A stretch of 64,000 nucleotides of DNA, from NCBI RefSeq assembly GCF_001438805.1, contig NZ_JQCF01000002.1, positions 93,682 to 157,681 of the forward strand, in the 5' to 3' direction. The notes below the pieces were generated by a model. It was not told the DNA's origin. It did no database searches and worked only from the letters and a program-made list of their open reading frames with translations. Of the stretch, positions 17,335 through 26,487 are shown one piece after another (positions within the stretch are counted from its first letter, which is position 1; every line of letters begins with the position of its first letter). Origin of the DNA: Companilactobacillus kimchiensis (lineage in GTDB: Bacteria > Bacillota > Bacilli > Lactobacillales > Lactobacillaceae). Made by a program: the position numbers and the translations under genes.

Positions 17335-17616
17335 ATGGCAGCAAAAAAAATTGATTCAATAGATGCGAGTAAGAATTTTAATAAACTTGCAGATGAGGTA
17401 ATTGATAATCAAGAAGCTTTGATCATTAACAGACCAAATAAACAAAACGTAGTCCTCATATCAGAACAGGAATATCGATTTTGGCAAGAGAATCTCTATG
17501 TATTGGGAAATAGTACCAACCGAAAATATCTTGAGGAATCCTTGCAGCAACTAAAAAATAATCAAATTAAAACTTTTTCTATGGAAGAATGGAAAAAGTT
17601 GACTGATGAGGAATAA
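17335..17616 (+). CDS. Phd/YefM family antitoxin, orphan
   Basis: A 93-residue protein with the Phd/YefM N-terminal DNA-binding domain: DASKNFNKLADEV followed by LIINRPNKQNVVLISEQEYRFWQE, then a C-terminal toxin-binding tail ending in WKKLTDEE. Such antitoxins neutralise Doc or YoeB-type toxins and repress their own promoter. AAGGATAAAACA precedes the ATG. No toxin gene follows: the next 120 bases are a promoter and a riboswitch. It is therefore an orphan antitoxin or stand-alone regulator. Confidence 0.85.
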   Translation: MAAKKIDSIDASKNFNKLADEVIDNQEALIINRPNKQNVVLISEQEYRFWQENLYVLGNSTNRKYLEESLQQLKNNQIKTFSMEEWKKLTDEE

Positions 17617-17620
17617 GATA

Positions 17621-17649
17621 TTGCTTTCAAATTCCATATCATTTATAAT
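17621..17649 (+). promoter_or_regulatory. Promoter of the Mn riboswitch / P-type ATPase gene
   Basis: TTGCTT (17621-17626), 17-base spacer, TATAAT (17644-17649). Transcription would start just at the beginning of the riboswitch. Confidence 0.7.
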
Positions 17650-17654
17650 ATTGT

Positions 17655-17778
17655 TCAAAGACAAGGGAGTAACTTGCAGAAGTTAACCTGTGGCAAAATC
17701 GTCAGCAAGACCTAACGGTCTGGTTTTGTCTTAATTAGTGAGACTTGTACGCTTATTAAGTGTGCAGGTCTTTTTTTA
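17655..17778 (+). promoter_or_regulatory. yybP-ykoY manganese riboswitch with terminator
   Basis: The leader carries the two conserved elements of the yybP-ykoY aptamer: AGGGAGTAAC (17664-17673) and ATCGTCAG (17698-17705), with a helix GACC/GGTC in the second arm, and the CAAAAT/GTTTTG helix around it. Next comes the closing TAGTGAGACTTGTACGC segment, which also forms a terminator stem with GTGTGCAGGTCT (about 17761-17771) plus a T tract. In L. lactis the same riboswitch type controls a P-type ATPase (yoaB). Mn2+ binding would prevent termination and turn on the exporter. Confidence 0.85.
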
Positions 17779-17803
17779 TACCAGAATAAGAGGAGGGTTT
17801 TTA

Positions 17804-20476
17804 TTGAAAGCACGTGATTACGCATTAGATGAAGCAACGTTATTAAAGCAGTTTGATACTACTAAAGAGGGGTTATCCGACCAAGAGGCGAAAGCACGGT
17901 TAGACAAGAACGGTTCTAATACGCTGGCTCAAGGTAAACGTAAGAATCTGTTCCAACGTTTTCTCTATCAATTCAAAGATTTTATGATCATTGTTTTACT
18001 GATTGCTGCCTTTGTCTCAGGTGTCTTGGCAAAGGAGTGGGCTGATGCTGGGTTAATTCTGGCCGTAGTTATTATCAATGCTATCTTCGGTGTTTTCCAA
18101 GAATCCAAGGCTGAGGAAGCTATCGACGCCTTGAAAGAAATGTCGACCCCAGAAGCACATGTCAAACGTGGCGGTGAATTAGAAACCATCAGTAGTGAAG
18201 ATCTAGTTACTGGTGATTTGGTTTTACTCGAAGCTGGAGATGTAGTTCCGGCCGATATTCGTTTACTGGACTCAGCTTCAATGAAAATTGAGGAATCAGC
18301 CTTAACTGGTGAATCGGTTCCGGTAGAGAAATCAGCCAACATTTTAACCAATGAGGATATTCCTCTTGGCGACCGTAAGAACATGGCTTACATGAATAGT
18401 AACGTAACTTATGGCCGTGGTACTGGTATCGTTGTTGGAACTGGAATGAACACTCAAGTCGGACAGATTGCCGGGATGATCAATTCCGCTGAAGAAACTA
18501 GTACACCTTTACAAGATAATTTGAACTCACTAGGTAAGGTTTTAACTTGGTTAATTTTAGCCATCGCAGCCATCATCTTTGCCGTGGGTATTTTCAATAA
18601 TCCTGAAGGACTGCCAATGAATGAATTGGTCATCAATATGTTATTAGTCGCTATCTCATTGGCGGTCGCCGCTATTCCTGAAGGTTTGCCGGCAATCGTT
18701 ACTATTATCTTGGCACTTGGAACGACCCGCATGTCAAAACGGAAGGCCTTAGTACGAAAATTACCGGCTGTTGAAACATTAGGTAGCACGGATATTGTAG
18801 CTTCTGATAAAACTGGTACTTTGACTCAAAATAAGATGACTGTTGAAAAAGTTTATCAATACGGTCAGTTACAAGATGCTTCACTTGATATTTCTGGTTC
18901 TGACAAAGTTCTCCAAATCATGACTTTCGCCAATGATACTAAGATTCAAAATGACGGTGTCTTACTTGGTGATCCAACTGAAACAGCCTTAGTCCAGTTT
19001 GGATTTGATCATAATTATCAAGTTGAAGAGGAATTAAAAAAAGAACCCCGAATAGCTGAAGTTCCCTTTGATTCAGAACGCAAACTGATGTCAACAATTC
19101 ATGAATTGAATAATGGTAAATTTTTAGTAGCTGTCAAAGGTGCTCCTGACATGTTGTTACAACGTGTAAGTCATATTCAAGCAACACCTGATGACATTCG
19201 TGATTTTAACGACAACGATAAAAATGAGATTCTCCACCAGAATAAAACTATGGCCACAAAGGCTCTTAGAGTTCTAGCCATGGGTTATAAAATAATTGAT
19301 CAGATCCCAGTGGAAGTAAATTCTGAAACAATCGAACATGATTTGACTTTTGCTGGATTGATCGGAATGATTGACCCCGAACGTCCTGAAGCTGCCAAAG
19401 CTGTGGCGGATGCTAAGAGTGCAGGGATTCGACCATTAATGATTACTGGTGATCATCAAGATACTGCGGAAGCTATTGCTGGACGCTTAGGAATTATTAA
19501 ACCTGGTGATGACGATGCTGTTATCACTGGCGCGCAATTGGATCAAATGAGTGATGCCGAATTTGCCAAAAAGGTTGGTCAATATTCAGTTTATGCTCGT
19601 GTTTCTCCAGAACATAAAGTTAGGATCGTCAATGCCTGGCAAAAGAAAGGTAAAGTCGTAGCTATGACTGGTGACGGTGTTAATGATGCTCCGGCCTTGA
19701 AATCAGCTGATATTGGAATTGGAATGGGTATTACCGGAACAGAAGTTTCCAAAGGTGCTTCCGATATGGTATTAGCCGACGATAACTTTGCGACAATCAT
19801 TGTGGCCGTTGAAGAGGGACGGAAAGTCTTCTCAAATATTCAAAAATCGATTCAATATCTCTTATCAGCTAACTTGGGTGAAGTCTTAACTCTATTCATG
19901 ATGACTTTGCTTGGTTGGGATATTCTCTTACCAGTTCAATTACTCTGGATCAACTTGGCAACCGATACTTTTCCAGCGATTGCTTTAGGAGTTGAACCAA
20001 CTGAACCTGGTATTATGAAACGTAAACCACGTGGTAGAAAATCGAGTTTCTTGAGTGGCGGAATTGGTTCTTCCATCATCTATCAAGGAATCCTTGAAGG
20101 CTTGATCACACTTGGCGTCTATGGCCTAGCTATTCTGTTCCCAGTTCACACTGGAAATGCCGCTATGCACGCCGATGCTCTAACAATGGCTTATGCAACT
20201 TTAGCCTTGATTCAATTGTTCCACGCATTCAATGTTAAATCTACTTATCAATCAATCTTCAAAGTACATCCTTTTAGGAACAAAGTCTTTAATATTGGAG
20301 TGGCTGCATCATTTATCATGGTAGCCGCAACTATTCTTATCCCTGGATTTAACAGTTTGTTCCACGTAACTGAACTAAATCTATTACAATGGAGTATTGT
20401 CCTTGGAGCTGGTTTATTGATGATTCTAATCGTTGAAATCGTTAAGTTCTTCCAACGTCGCAACACTAAAGTTTAA
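17804..20476 (+). CDS. Cation-exporting P-type ATPase (Mn/Ca type, riboswitch-controlled)
   Basis: An 890-residue P2-type ATPase. It has an N-terminal cation ATPase domain (about 1-60), the actuator TGES motif, PEGLP in membrane helix 4, the phosphorylation site DKTGT (335-339), TGDGVNDAP (622-630) and a C-terminal block of six helices. The architecture matches Ca2+ pumps, but control by a yybP-ykoY riboswitch suggests that Mn2+ is the main exported ion. The TTG at 17804 is chosen because AGGAGGG (17791-17797) lies six bases before it; earlier in-frame codons fall in the riboswitch terminator. Confidence 0.92.
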   Translation: MKARDYALDEATLLKQFDTTKEGLSDQEAKARLDKNGSNTLAQGKRKNLFQRFLYQFKDFMIIVLLIAAFVSGVLAKEWADAGLILAVVIINAIFGVFQESKAEEAIDALKEMSTPEAHVKRGGELETISSEDLVTGDLVLLEAGDVVPADIRLLDSASMKIEESALTGESVPVEKSANILTNEDIPLGDRKNMAYMNSNVTYGRGTGIVVGTGMNTQVGQIAGMINSAEETSTPLQDNLNSLGKVLTWLILAIAAIIFAVGIFNNPEGLPMNELVINMLLVAISLAVAAIPEGLPAIVTIILALGTTRMSKRKALVRKLPAVETLGSTDIVASDKTGTLTQNKMTVEKVYQYGQLQDASLDISGSDKVLQIMTFANDTKIQNDGVLLGDPTETALVQFGFDHNYQVEEELKKEPRIAEVPFDSERKLMSTIHELNNGKFLVAVKGAPDMLLQRVSHIQATPDDIRDFNDNDKNEILHQNKTMATKALRVLAMGYKIIDQIPVEVNSETIEHDLTFAGLIGMIDPERPEAAKAVADAKSAGIRPLMITGDHQDTAEAIAGRLGIIKPGDDDAVITGAQLDQMSDAEFAKKVGQYSVYARVSPEHKVRIVNAWQKKGKVVAMTGDGVNDAPALKSADIGIGMGITGTEVSKGASDMVLADDNFATIIVAVEEGRKVFSNIQKSIQYLLSANLGEVLTLFMMTLLGWDILLPVQLLWINLATDTFPAIALGVEPTEPGIMKRKPRGRKSSFLSGGIGSSIIYQGILEGLITLGVYGLAILFPVHTGNAAMHADALTMAYATLALIQLFHAFNVKSTYQSIFKVHPFRNKVFNIGVAASFIMVAATILIPGFNSLFHVTELNLLQWSIVLGAGLLMILIVEIVKFFQRRNTKV

Positions 20477-20491
20477 CTTTCTAGGTAAAAT

Positions 20492-20555
20492 AATAAGGCT
20501 CCTATGCTAATTGATTAGATTAAAAATCCAATTAGTATTAGGGGTCTTATTTTTA
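20492..20555 (+). terminator. Bidirectional terminator after the Mn ATPase
   Basis: A long stem of about 20 bp (20493-20513 with 20529-20550, some G-U pairs), T-rich at the 3' end and A-rich at the 5' end, between convergent genes. Confidence 0.8.
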
Positions 20556-20557
20556 TA

Positions 20558-21424
20558 TTATGCATTATCAGCTAAAATACCTTTTTGAATTATCTTCTGA
20601 CGTTCATTTAAAGTTTCGATATTCTTCCGAAAATTTCTTTTAAACATGCCAGCGTAAATACAATTCAAGAGAAATTCAAAACCAACTTGAGATGAAAAAG
20701 GTGAAATCTTAGCATAGTCTAATTCGTTGTTATCAGTAATTAGACTATATGTTGCAAATCTTAATAAGTCGGTTTGAGGATTACCAGTTAACAAAATTAT
20801 TGGAACATGCTGTGATTTCAAATATTCCATTATCTTAGTGTAATGCTTCATCATTCCACCATAGGAAATAAACAGGGCACAGTCATTTACGGTCAAGTTA
20901 GTAGTGTTCCAGGCCTCCTCACGATACTCCTCTGGTATAATTGCAATTTTATTTAGCTTTACCAATTTATTTTGAAAGTATCTGGCTAATATTTGTGAAT
21001 CACCCTGGCCATAGATCATGATCTTATCGGCTTTTAAAAGGCAGTCACATATTTGAGAAAGCTTCTGTGTATCTAATTGCGCTACTGTTTCCGTAATCGT
21101 ATTCTGAGTCAAGTTTGCTAAGGTTTCAGTAATTTCTTTATCGGTTGATTTCTCGTCAAAGGGAAAATTATTGTCAATTTGCTGATCTTGGTTTGATTTC
21201 AATATTGACGCCTTTATAAGGGCATTTTTAAATTCTCGATAACCCTTAAAGTGTAATTTTTGAGCCAATCTAATAATAGCCGAGTGCGAAGTATATGTAG
21301 ACTCAGCTAGTTCGGTTATTGTTAAGTTCGGTATTGATTCCAAATTTTTCAAAATAAAATCAACAATTCTTTTATCGGTCTCCGTAAAATCAGTAGTTTG
21401 TTTTAATAATTGAATTACTGACAT
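20558..21424 (-). CDS. RpiR/MurR family transcriptional regulator
   Basis: A 288-residue regulator with an N-terminal helix-turn-helix domain of the RpiR type (about 1-77; TITELAESTYTSHSAIIRLA) and a C-terminal SIS sugar-isomerase fold (about 120-260; IMIYGQGDSQ and FISYGGMMKH). SIS domains sense phosphosugars. It is divergent from an SDR and an acetyltransferase gene, which are its likely targets. Three TTAAAC boxes lie in the shared intergenic region. Confidence 0.87.
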   Translation of the reverse strand: MSVIQLLKQTTDFTETDKRIVDFILKNLESIPNLTITELAESTYTSHSAIIRLAQKLHFKGYREFKNALIKASILKSNQDQQIDNNFPFDEKSTDKEITETLANLTQNTITETVAQLDTQKLSQICDCLLKADKIMIYGQGDSQILARYFQNKLVKLNKIAIIPEEYREEAWNTTNLTVNDCALFISYGGMMKHYTKIMEYLKSQHVPIILLTGNPQTDLLRFATYSLITDNNELDYAKISPFSSQVGFEFLLNCIYAGMFKRNFRKNIETLNERQKIIQKGILADNA

Positions 21425-21438
21425 ATATTCCTCCCAAA

Positions 21439-21490
21439 TTAAACATTATGTTTGTCAAATTACTATTTATTAAACTTACTTTAAACATTA
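21439..21490. promoter_or_regulatory. TTAAAC repeats between RpiR and SDR genes
   Basis: TTAAACATTA occurs at 21439-21448 and 21481-21490 and TTAAACTTAC at 21470-21479. The spacings of 31 and 11 bases are close to whole helical turns, as expected for operators. Assignment to the RpiR protein is inferred from position only. Confidence 0.4.
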
Positions 21491-21583
21491 ACTCCATTTT
21501 ATACTAAAACTATTAATAAAATTAATTGTTTTTGCGATACTATTCCTTGATGAAACAAAAAGTTATTTGAGGGAGAAATAAAT

Positions 21584-22312
21584 ATGAGTAATTTATCAGG
21601 AAAAACAGCCATTATTACTGGAGCAAGTTCCGGCTTTGGTAAAGGTACAGCTTTAGCTTTCGCTAAGGCAGGATGTGACTTAATACTAACGGGGTTTAAC
21701 GATGAAAAATTGCATCAAGTAGTTCTTGAATGTGAACAGTTCGGAGTTGAAGTGGTTTCTTATGCTGGCGATATTAAAGATGAACAAACAGCCATCAAAA
21801 CCATTGATCTAGCAATGGAAAACTTTGGACATATTGATATTTTGATTAATAATGCTGGGATTGGTAGAACCTTGTCGATTGAAGATACCAGTATGAGTGA
21901 CTTTGACTTAGTCATGAATACCAATGTTAGAGGTGCCTTTGCCTTCACAAAACAAGTAGTACCTAAAATGAAAAAAACCCATGATGGTCAAATAATTATG
22001 GTATCATCAGTGACTGGAATTAAAGGACATTCAGACGAATCTGCCTATACTTGTAGTAAATTTGCTTTACGAGGTTTAGCCCAAGCCTTAGATCGTGAAT
22101 TGCTTGATGATGGTATTAAAACTTGTGTCATCTGTCCTCATGCCGGTGCCACAAACTTTGAAGTTGGATATGGTCGTACAAAAGCGGGCGTAAAACAATC
22201 AGGCTTTTTAACACCTGAAGACGTTGGACAAGCAATGGTAAGTATTTGTTCTCAACCAAAAAATTCCAGAATTGTCGAAGTAAGATTAGCATCTAATAAC
22301 GTCAAATACTAA
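21584..22312 (+). CDS. SDR family oxidoreductase
   Basis: A 242-residue classical short-chain dehydrogenase. The cofactor motif TGASSGFG is at 12-19, NNAGIG at about 87-92, the catalytic Ser in VSSVTG (about 141) and YTCSK at 155-159. It reduces or oxidises a small carbonyl or alcohol with NAD(P). A ribosome site GAGGGAG precedes ATG. It is followed 13 bases later by an acetyltransferase and is divergent from the RpiR regulator, so a sugar-derived substrate is plausible but unproven. Confidence 0.85.
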   Translation: MSNLSGKTAIITGASSGFGKGTALAFAKAGCDLILTGFNDEKLHQVVLECEQFGVEVVSYAGDIKDEQTAIKTIDLAMENFGHIDILINNAGIGRTLSIEDTSMSDFDLVMNTNVRGAFAFTKQVVPKMKKTHDGQIIMVSSVTGIKGHSDESAYTCSKFALRGLAQALDRELLDDGIKTCVICPHAGATNFEVGYGRTKAGVKQSGFLTPEDVGQAMVSICSQPKNSRIVEVRLASNNVKY

Positions 22313-22325
22313 GAGGTAATTTTAT

Positions 22326-22889
22326 ATGACTAAAAGTGAACTAGAAAAATTGGATAACGGTGAATGGTATTGTTTCAAAGATGCTGAAGTAGTTCAGAGA
22401 AAAGCCATCGCCGCACAACTTTGTCAGGAATTCAATGAAATTCCGGCAACCGATCCTGATAAACAGACCGATAAAATCAAAGAAATTTTTGGATCATATG
22501 GCAAAAATATTTCCGTTCAAAGTCGCTTTAACTGTGATTATGGTCAAAACATTCACGTTGGCGATAATTTTTTAAGTAACTATAATCTCACAATTCTAGA
22601 CGTGGCTCCAGTTAATATCGGCAATGATGTTATGATTGGACCTAATGTAGATATCTATACGGTAAATCATCCTATGAGTGCTCAAGGTAGACGTGATTCT
22701 TTGGGTAAAGGTTTTCCTGTTACAATTGGCAATGATGTCTGGATTGGTGGTAAATCGTCAATCATGCCTGGAGTGACGATTGGTAATAATGTGGTTATTG
22801 CTGGTGGAGCAGTCGTTACCAAAGATATACCTGATAACGTCCTAGTTGGTGGCGTACCAGCAAAAATAATTAAAAATTTAAAAGGATGA
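22326..22889 (+). CDS. Sugar O-acetyltransferase (maltose/galactoside acetyltransferase type)
   Basis: A 187-residue left-handed beta-helix acyltransferase of the Maa/LacA type. It has the N-terminal maltose acetyltransferase helix region (about 1-60), hexapeptide repeats, and the catalytic His in YTVNHP (His115). Acetyl-CoA is the donor and a free sugar the likely acceptor. It is co-transcribed with the SDR gene. Its last bases form part of a terminator shared with the convergent histidine kinase gene. Confidence 0.9.
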   Translation: MTKSELEKLDNGEWYCFKDAEVVQRKAIAAQLCQEFNEIPATDPDKQTDKIKEIFGSYGKNISVQSRFNCDYGQNIHVGDNFLSNYNLTILDVAPVNIGNDVMIGPNVDIYTVNHPMSAQGRRDSLGKGFPVTIGNDVWIGGKSSIMPGVTIGNNVVIAGGAVVTKDIPDNVLVGGVPAKIIKNLKG

Positions 22890-22913
22890 AACTAATTGGT
22901 TTCATCCTTTTTG
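22880..22913. terminator. Shared terminator of acetyltransferase and histidine kinase genes
   Basis: AAAAGGATGAAAC pairs with GTTTCATCCTTTT. It is symmetric (A-rich 5', T-rich 3') and overlaps the stop codons of both convergent genes. Confidence 0.85.
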
Positions 22914-23797
22914 ATGTCATATAAATGTTTAAAAACTAATTGAATTTTAAATTTATTATTATCCGTTTGTAATTTAACTCGTCCACCCAAGGTAGTAACT
23001 AAAGACTGCACGATGCTAAGGCCCAAACCAACACTCTGATTGGCTCGCGAATCATCTGCAGTATAAAACCTATTTAATAAGAGGGCACTGTTAGAGATCT
23101 TTTCATAAGTAATATTCTCAAAAGTTATGATTATTATCTTGTTAGTTTTAGTAAGTTCAACCGTCATTTCAGCAGTAGCATATTTAATAACATTACCAAT
23201 AAGATTTTGAAAAATTCTACGAAACATCATTTCATCACTGATTACAAAGACTTTTGGATCGATGCTCATTTTGACGTGAATTTTTTTATTGGTTAGTTGA
23301 TCATAATAGTTAAATAATTCTTCCTGCAAGACATCTGATAAGTTGAACTTTTTCAGATTGAGATTCTTATCTTTTTCCTGAATTAAATTAAAATCCATTA
23401 AATAATGCAAATAGTAATTAACTGAATCAAGATTATTTTGGACTCGCTGTAAATCCTGGCGCTGTTTACCAGTACTAGTTTGATTTAGTAATTGCACATA
23501 TCCCATTGAAACTGTTAACGGGGTTTTAATATCATGTGTCAAATTTGTTAACATTCGATTGAATTGTTTGTTCTGAGTTTCTTGCCGCTCTTTTAAGAGA
23601 TGCATCTTATTCAGATTAAAATTACAGGCCCAAGCTAATCGCTTAATAATAGGAAAACTAGTACTAGTAGTCACTTCACCATTAGTATCATTTTGATTGA
23701 TATAGTTGAGATCCTTAGTGATTCGGATAATATCGTGAACAATCAAAAGCAGTATTACTAAGATGAACAAACTGATAATTGTCAGAAATAATAACAT
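22892..23797 (-). CDS. Sensor histidine kinase
   Basis: A 301-residue HisKA/HATPase kinase with a single N-terminal membrane helix (2-24) and no extracellular domain. Phospho-acceptor His88 lies in THDIKTPLT, the N-box in NLIGNVIKYA (about 199-208), and the G-box in VGLGLSIV (about 263-270). Short intramembrane-type kinases like this commonly sense cell-envelope stress together with a neighbouring BcrAB-type ABC exporter, and such an exporter lies divergently next to it. It follows the response regulator gene after 14 bases. Confidence 0.9.
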   Translation of the reverse strand: MLLFLTIISLFILVILLLIVHDIIRITKDLNYINQNDTNGEVTTSTSFPIIKRLAWACNFNLNKMHLLKERQETQNKQFNRMLTNLTHDIKTPLTVSMGYVQLLNQTSTGKQRQDLQRVQNNLDSVNYYLHYLMDFNLIQEKDKNLNLKKFNLSDVLQEELFNYYDQLTNKKIHVKMSIDPKVFVISDEMMFRRIFQNLIGNVIKYATAEMTVELTKTNKIIIITFENITYEKISNSALLLNRFYTADDSRANQSVGLGLSIVQSLVTTLGGRVKLQTDNNKFKIQLVFKHLYDIKKDETN

Positions 23798-23811
23798 ATT
23801 TCCAGATCCTT

Positions 23812-24483
23812 TCAGACAAATCTAATTCCAATACCCCAAATCGAAACCAGATAGTCTTTTCCAGTGGCGTTCAGCAACTTGTGACGCAGATTGCTGATAT
23901 GAACGTTTAGAGTATTGTCAGAGCCGTCAAGGTATTCCTCGTGCCAAACCACTTGAAATAATTGACTCTTTTCAAAAACCTGATGGGGATGCGCCAATAA
24001 GATTTGTAACAATCTGAATTCCTTTTTTGAGAGAATTAGTTCTTTAGTGGCAGCAATGACTTCATGGGTTTGATTATTCAAACTAACATCTTCATATTGC
24101 AGTAAATTATCAGGTTTGATAGTTGACTGATTACGCAATTGTACTTGAATTCGAGCTTGTAGTTCATCAACATCAAATGGCTTAGTCAAATAATCATTAG
24201 CTCCTTCATTCAACAGATCAACAGTTTTAGTTTTACTTTGAATGGCAGTTAAAACAATGATTGGTACTTGTGATTGCTGGCGAATAAACTTTAGAACACT
24301 TTCACCATTTATTTGAGGCAACATTAAATCCAAAATGATCAAATCTGGGTTACAGTTCTTGTATTCATTAATCCCTGTAACTCCATCGACAGCTTTAAAA
24401 ATCAAATAGTTAGTCGATAAAACATCAAAAAGTAATGATTGGATATCCTCATTATCTTCAATAATCAATATTTTTGAATTCAT
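23812..24483 (-). CDS. OmpR-family response regulator
   Basis: A 223-residue regulator: receiver domain with acidic pair Glu9/Asp10, phosphorylated Asp52 in LILDLMLP, Lys in TKPFD (about 101), and a C-terminal winged helix (about 127-223). It is the first gene of a two-gene operon with the kinase and is divergent from the ABC exporter genes, so it probably activates the 24.5-24.6 kb promoter region. Confidence 0.93.
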   Translation of the reverse strand: MNSKILIIEDNEDIQSLLFDVLSTNYLIFKAVDGVTGINEYKNCNPDLIILDLMLPQINGESVLKFIRQQSQVPIIVLTAIQSKTKTVDLLNEGANDYLTKPFDVDELQARIQVQLRNQSTIKPDNLLQYEDVSLNNQTHEVIAATKELILSKKEFRLLQILLAHPHQVFEKSQLFQVVWHEEYLDGSDNTLNVHISNLRHKLLNATGKDYLVSIWGIGIRFV

Positions 24484-24623
24484 GCCCTCACCCCACTTGA
24501 TAAATTAATCTTATCCTATTACTGACTTTGGTTCTGTATATTTAATAATTAATTAATGTTTAGTTATAAGATGAATTAATAACTGTTAGCTAAAATATTA
24601 AGTAAAGAGAGGGGAAGAGGACA

Positions 24624-25535
24624 ATGACAAAAAACATTTTAGCAGTAAATAATATTAGTAAAAATTTTGGGAAATTCAAGGCCATCGATAACGTTAGCTT
24701 TTCTTTACAAAAAGGGGACATTTATGGTCTGATTGGTTCCAATGGTGCTGGTAAAACGACTATTATGCGCTTGATTACACAATTATCACCTCTAAAAGTA
24801 GGTACGATTTCTTTATTTGATAAAAGCATCAATCAACAGGCATTACGTCACGTTGGTTCTGTCATTGAGACTCCAGCAGCCTTTGATAAATTGACAGTTA
24901 AACAAAATCTTAAATTAATTGCTATCCAACGTGGTATTAATAATCAAGATAAGGTCAAACAGATTATTAAATTTGTTGGTCTCACTAAAAAGGTTAATAC
25001 CAAAGCCAAGAATCTGTCCTTAGGACAAAAGCAACGTTTGGGTTTAGCAATCGCTATTTTACCGGAACCAGATCTCTTAATTTTAGATGAACCAATCAAT
25101 GGATTAGATCCATCAGGTATTATTGAATTCCGTAGTTTACTACTAAAACTAAACCAAGAAAAGCAAATCACGATTCTGATCTCCAGTCACATTTTAACTG
25201 AGCTTTATCAAGTTTCGACTCGCTTTGGTTTCATCTACAATGGTCGCCTGATTAAAGAAATAACTAAAGAGGAATTGGATAAAGTCAATCGTTCAGGACT
25301 TTTAGTAACAGTCGACAATGTTGCTAAGGCTGCTCAAATAATTGATACTGAATTTCAAAATAAATTTACAGTTATTGATGATCAGAGACTTCTGATTCAC
25401 TCTTTGGACATTGATTCTTCTGAACTAAACAAACACTTAGTAATGAACAATGTGTCGGTTATCAGCATGACCAAACAGGAAAGATCACTAGAGGATTACT
25501 ATACTAACTTGATTGGAGGTCAGGAAAATGCTTAA
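24624..25535 (+). CDS. BcrA-type ABC transporter ATP-binding protein
   Basis: A 303-residue ATPase: Walker A GSNGAGKTT (38-46), signature LSLGQ (about 133-137), Walker B LLILDEP followed by NGLDPSG. The C-terminal extension of about 90 residues is typical of BcrA/lantibiotic-immunity (LanF) subunits. Together with the next gene it forms an exporter that protects against bacitracin-like drugs or bacteriocins. GAGGGGAAGAGG precedes the ATG. It overlaps the permease by eight bases. Confidence 0.9.
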   Translation: MTKNILAVNNISKNFGKFKAIDNVSFSLQKGDIYGLIGSNGAGKTTIMRLITQLSPLKVGTISLFDKSINQQALRHVGSVIETPAAFDKLTVKQNLKLIAIQRGINNQDKVKQIIKFVGLTKKVNTKAKNLSLGQKQRLGLAIAILPEPDLLILDEPINGLDPSGIIEFRSLLLKLNQEKQITILISSHILTELYQVSTRFGFIYNGRLIKEITKEELDKVNRSGLLVTVDNVAKAAQIIDTEFQNKFTVIDDQRLLIHSLDIDSSELNKHLVMNNVSVISMTKQERSLEDYYTNLIGGQENA

Positions 25536-26295
25536 TCAATTAAGAACTGATTTCTATCGTCTGAGTCATACTTGGGGAATTTATATAACTTTTGCTTGTA
25601 CTATTCTTTATGCTGCTATGATTGTCATAAATAACGTAGTGGGTGGCATTATGGTAACTGGAGATTCGATGGCTAAATTGAATTCCAATGACATTTGGAC
25701 TCTAAAGAATGGGTTAAACGCCGCAACATTATCATCAAGTTTATTAGTTTATCTATTTATAGGAATTTTTGTTATCACTATTGGTTATGAATTCAGTCAA
25801 AAGACTTATAAGAATACGCTGGTCTCCGGAATTACTCGTTCACAATTTATTATCTCTAAATATCTGGTTATGTTGATCAATATTTTTCTCCTAACGCTAA
25901 TCTATTTTATTACCAGTATCGTTAGTGGTCTGATATGTAATAGAAGTGTCGGAACTAGCTGGAGCAATCTTTTATCACAAACAATTAATAATTCTATTGT
26001 AATTGCATTTTTCATCAGCATTGTTTTTGGAATCGCGATTCTAGTTTTACTTTTAACGTCATCCAATGTTGCCGGTTCAATTTTTATCGTGGTTTTCCCA
26101 GTCATTATCAGTGTCCTAAATAACATCGCTAATTGGACGTGGCTGAAGTATATTGATTTCTTCAGTGCTGCTATGAAAATCAGTTTAAAGTTGGTTACTA
26201 ATGGTCAGTTATGGAATTATGTAATTGTTAGTTTTGTAGTTCTTTTAGCTACAATTATTACATCTACCATAGTTATTAAGAATAAGGAGTTGTAA
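25528..26295 (+). CDS. ABC-2 type permease partner of the BcrA-like ATPase
   Basis: A 255-residue membrane protein with about six hydrophobic helices (around 18-40, 63-88, 108-135, 150-180, 185-205, 230-250), the layout of BcrB/LanE permeases. ATG 25528 is preferred because GGAGG (25515-25519) precedes it. The overlap with the ATPase gene ensures coupled translation. Neighbouring kinase, regulator and immunity-like genes suggest a bacteriocin or cell-wall antibiotic defence role. Confidence 0.87.
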   Translation: MLNQLRTDFYRLSHTWGIYITFACTILYAAMIVINNVVGGIMVTGDSMAKLNSNDIWTLKNGLNAATLSSSLLVYLFIGIFVITIGYEFSQKTYKNTLVSGITRSQFIISKYLVMLINIFLLTLIYFITSIVSGLICNRSVGTSWSNLLSQTINNSIVIAFFISIVFGIAILVLLLTSSNVAGSIFIVVFPVIISVLNNIANWTWLKYIDFFSAAMKISLKLVTNGQLWNYVIVSFVVLLATIITSTIVIKNKEL

Positions 26296-26385
26296 GGTCA
26301 ACATTGCTCTTTCTCAAGGGCATATTGGATTAATCAATCCGGCTGGATTTGGTGGATTCTAATAAAAATATTTACTTTTGAAACC

Positions 26386-26422
26386 AAGAGTAACAATCAA
26401 AAAATGATTGTTACTCTTTTTT
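26386..26422 (+). terminator. Terminator after the ABC exporter operon
   Basis: AAGAGTAACAATCA pairs with TGATTGTTACTCTT and is followed by T residues. Confidence 0.9.
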
Positions 26423-26487
26423 GCATTAATTTGTATCTAAAAAAACTTTGCCTTGATATACTTGCCAATGAATTATGGAGGTACCCA

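Noticed and set aside
17078..17362. 94-codon open frame before the Phd gene
   Set aside because: It runs through a terminator hairpin and the promoter of the next gene, has no ribosome site and no family features.
26296..26362. Protein-like stretch ending in NPAGFGGF after the ABC permease
   Set aside because: It has no start codon or ribosome site and is only about 20 codons; too short to call even a remnant.
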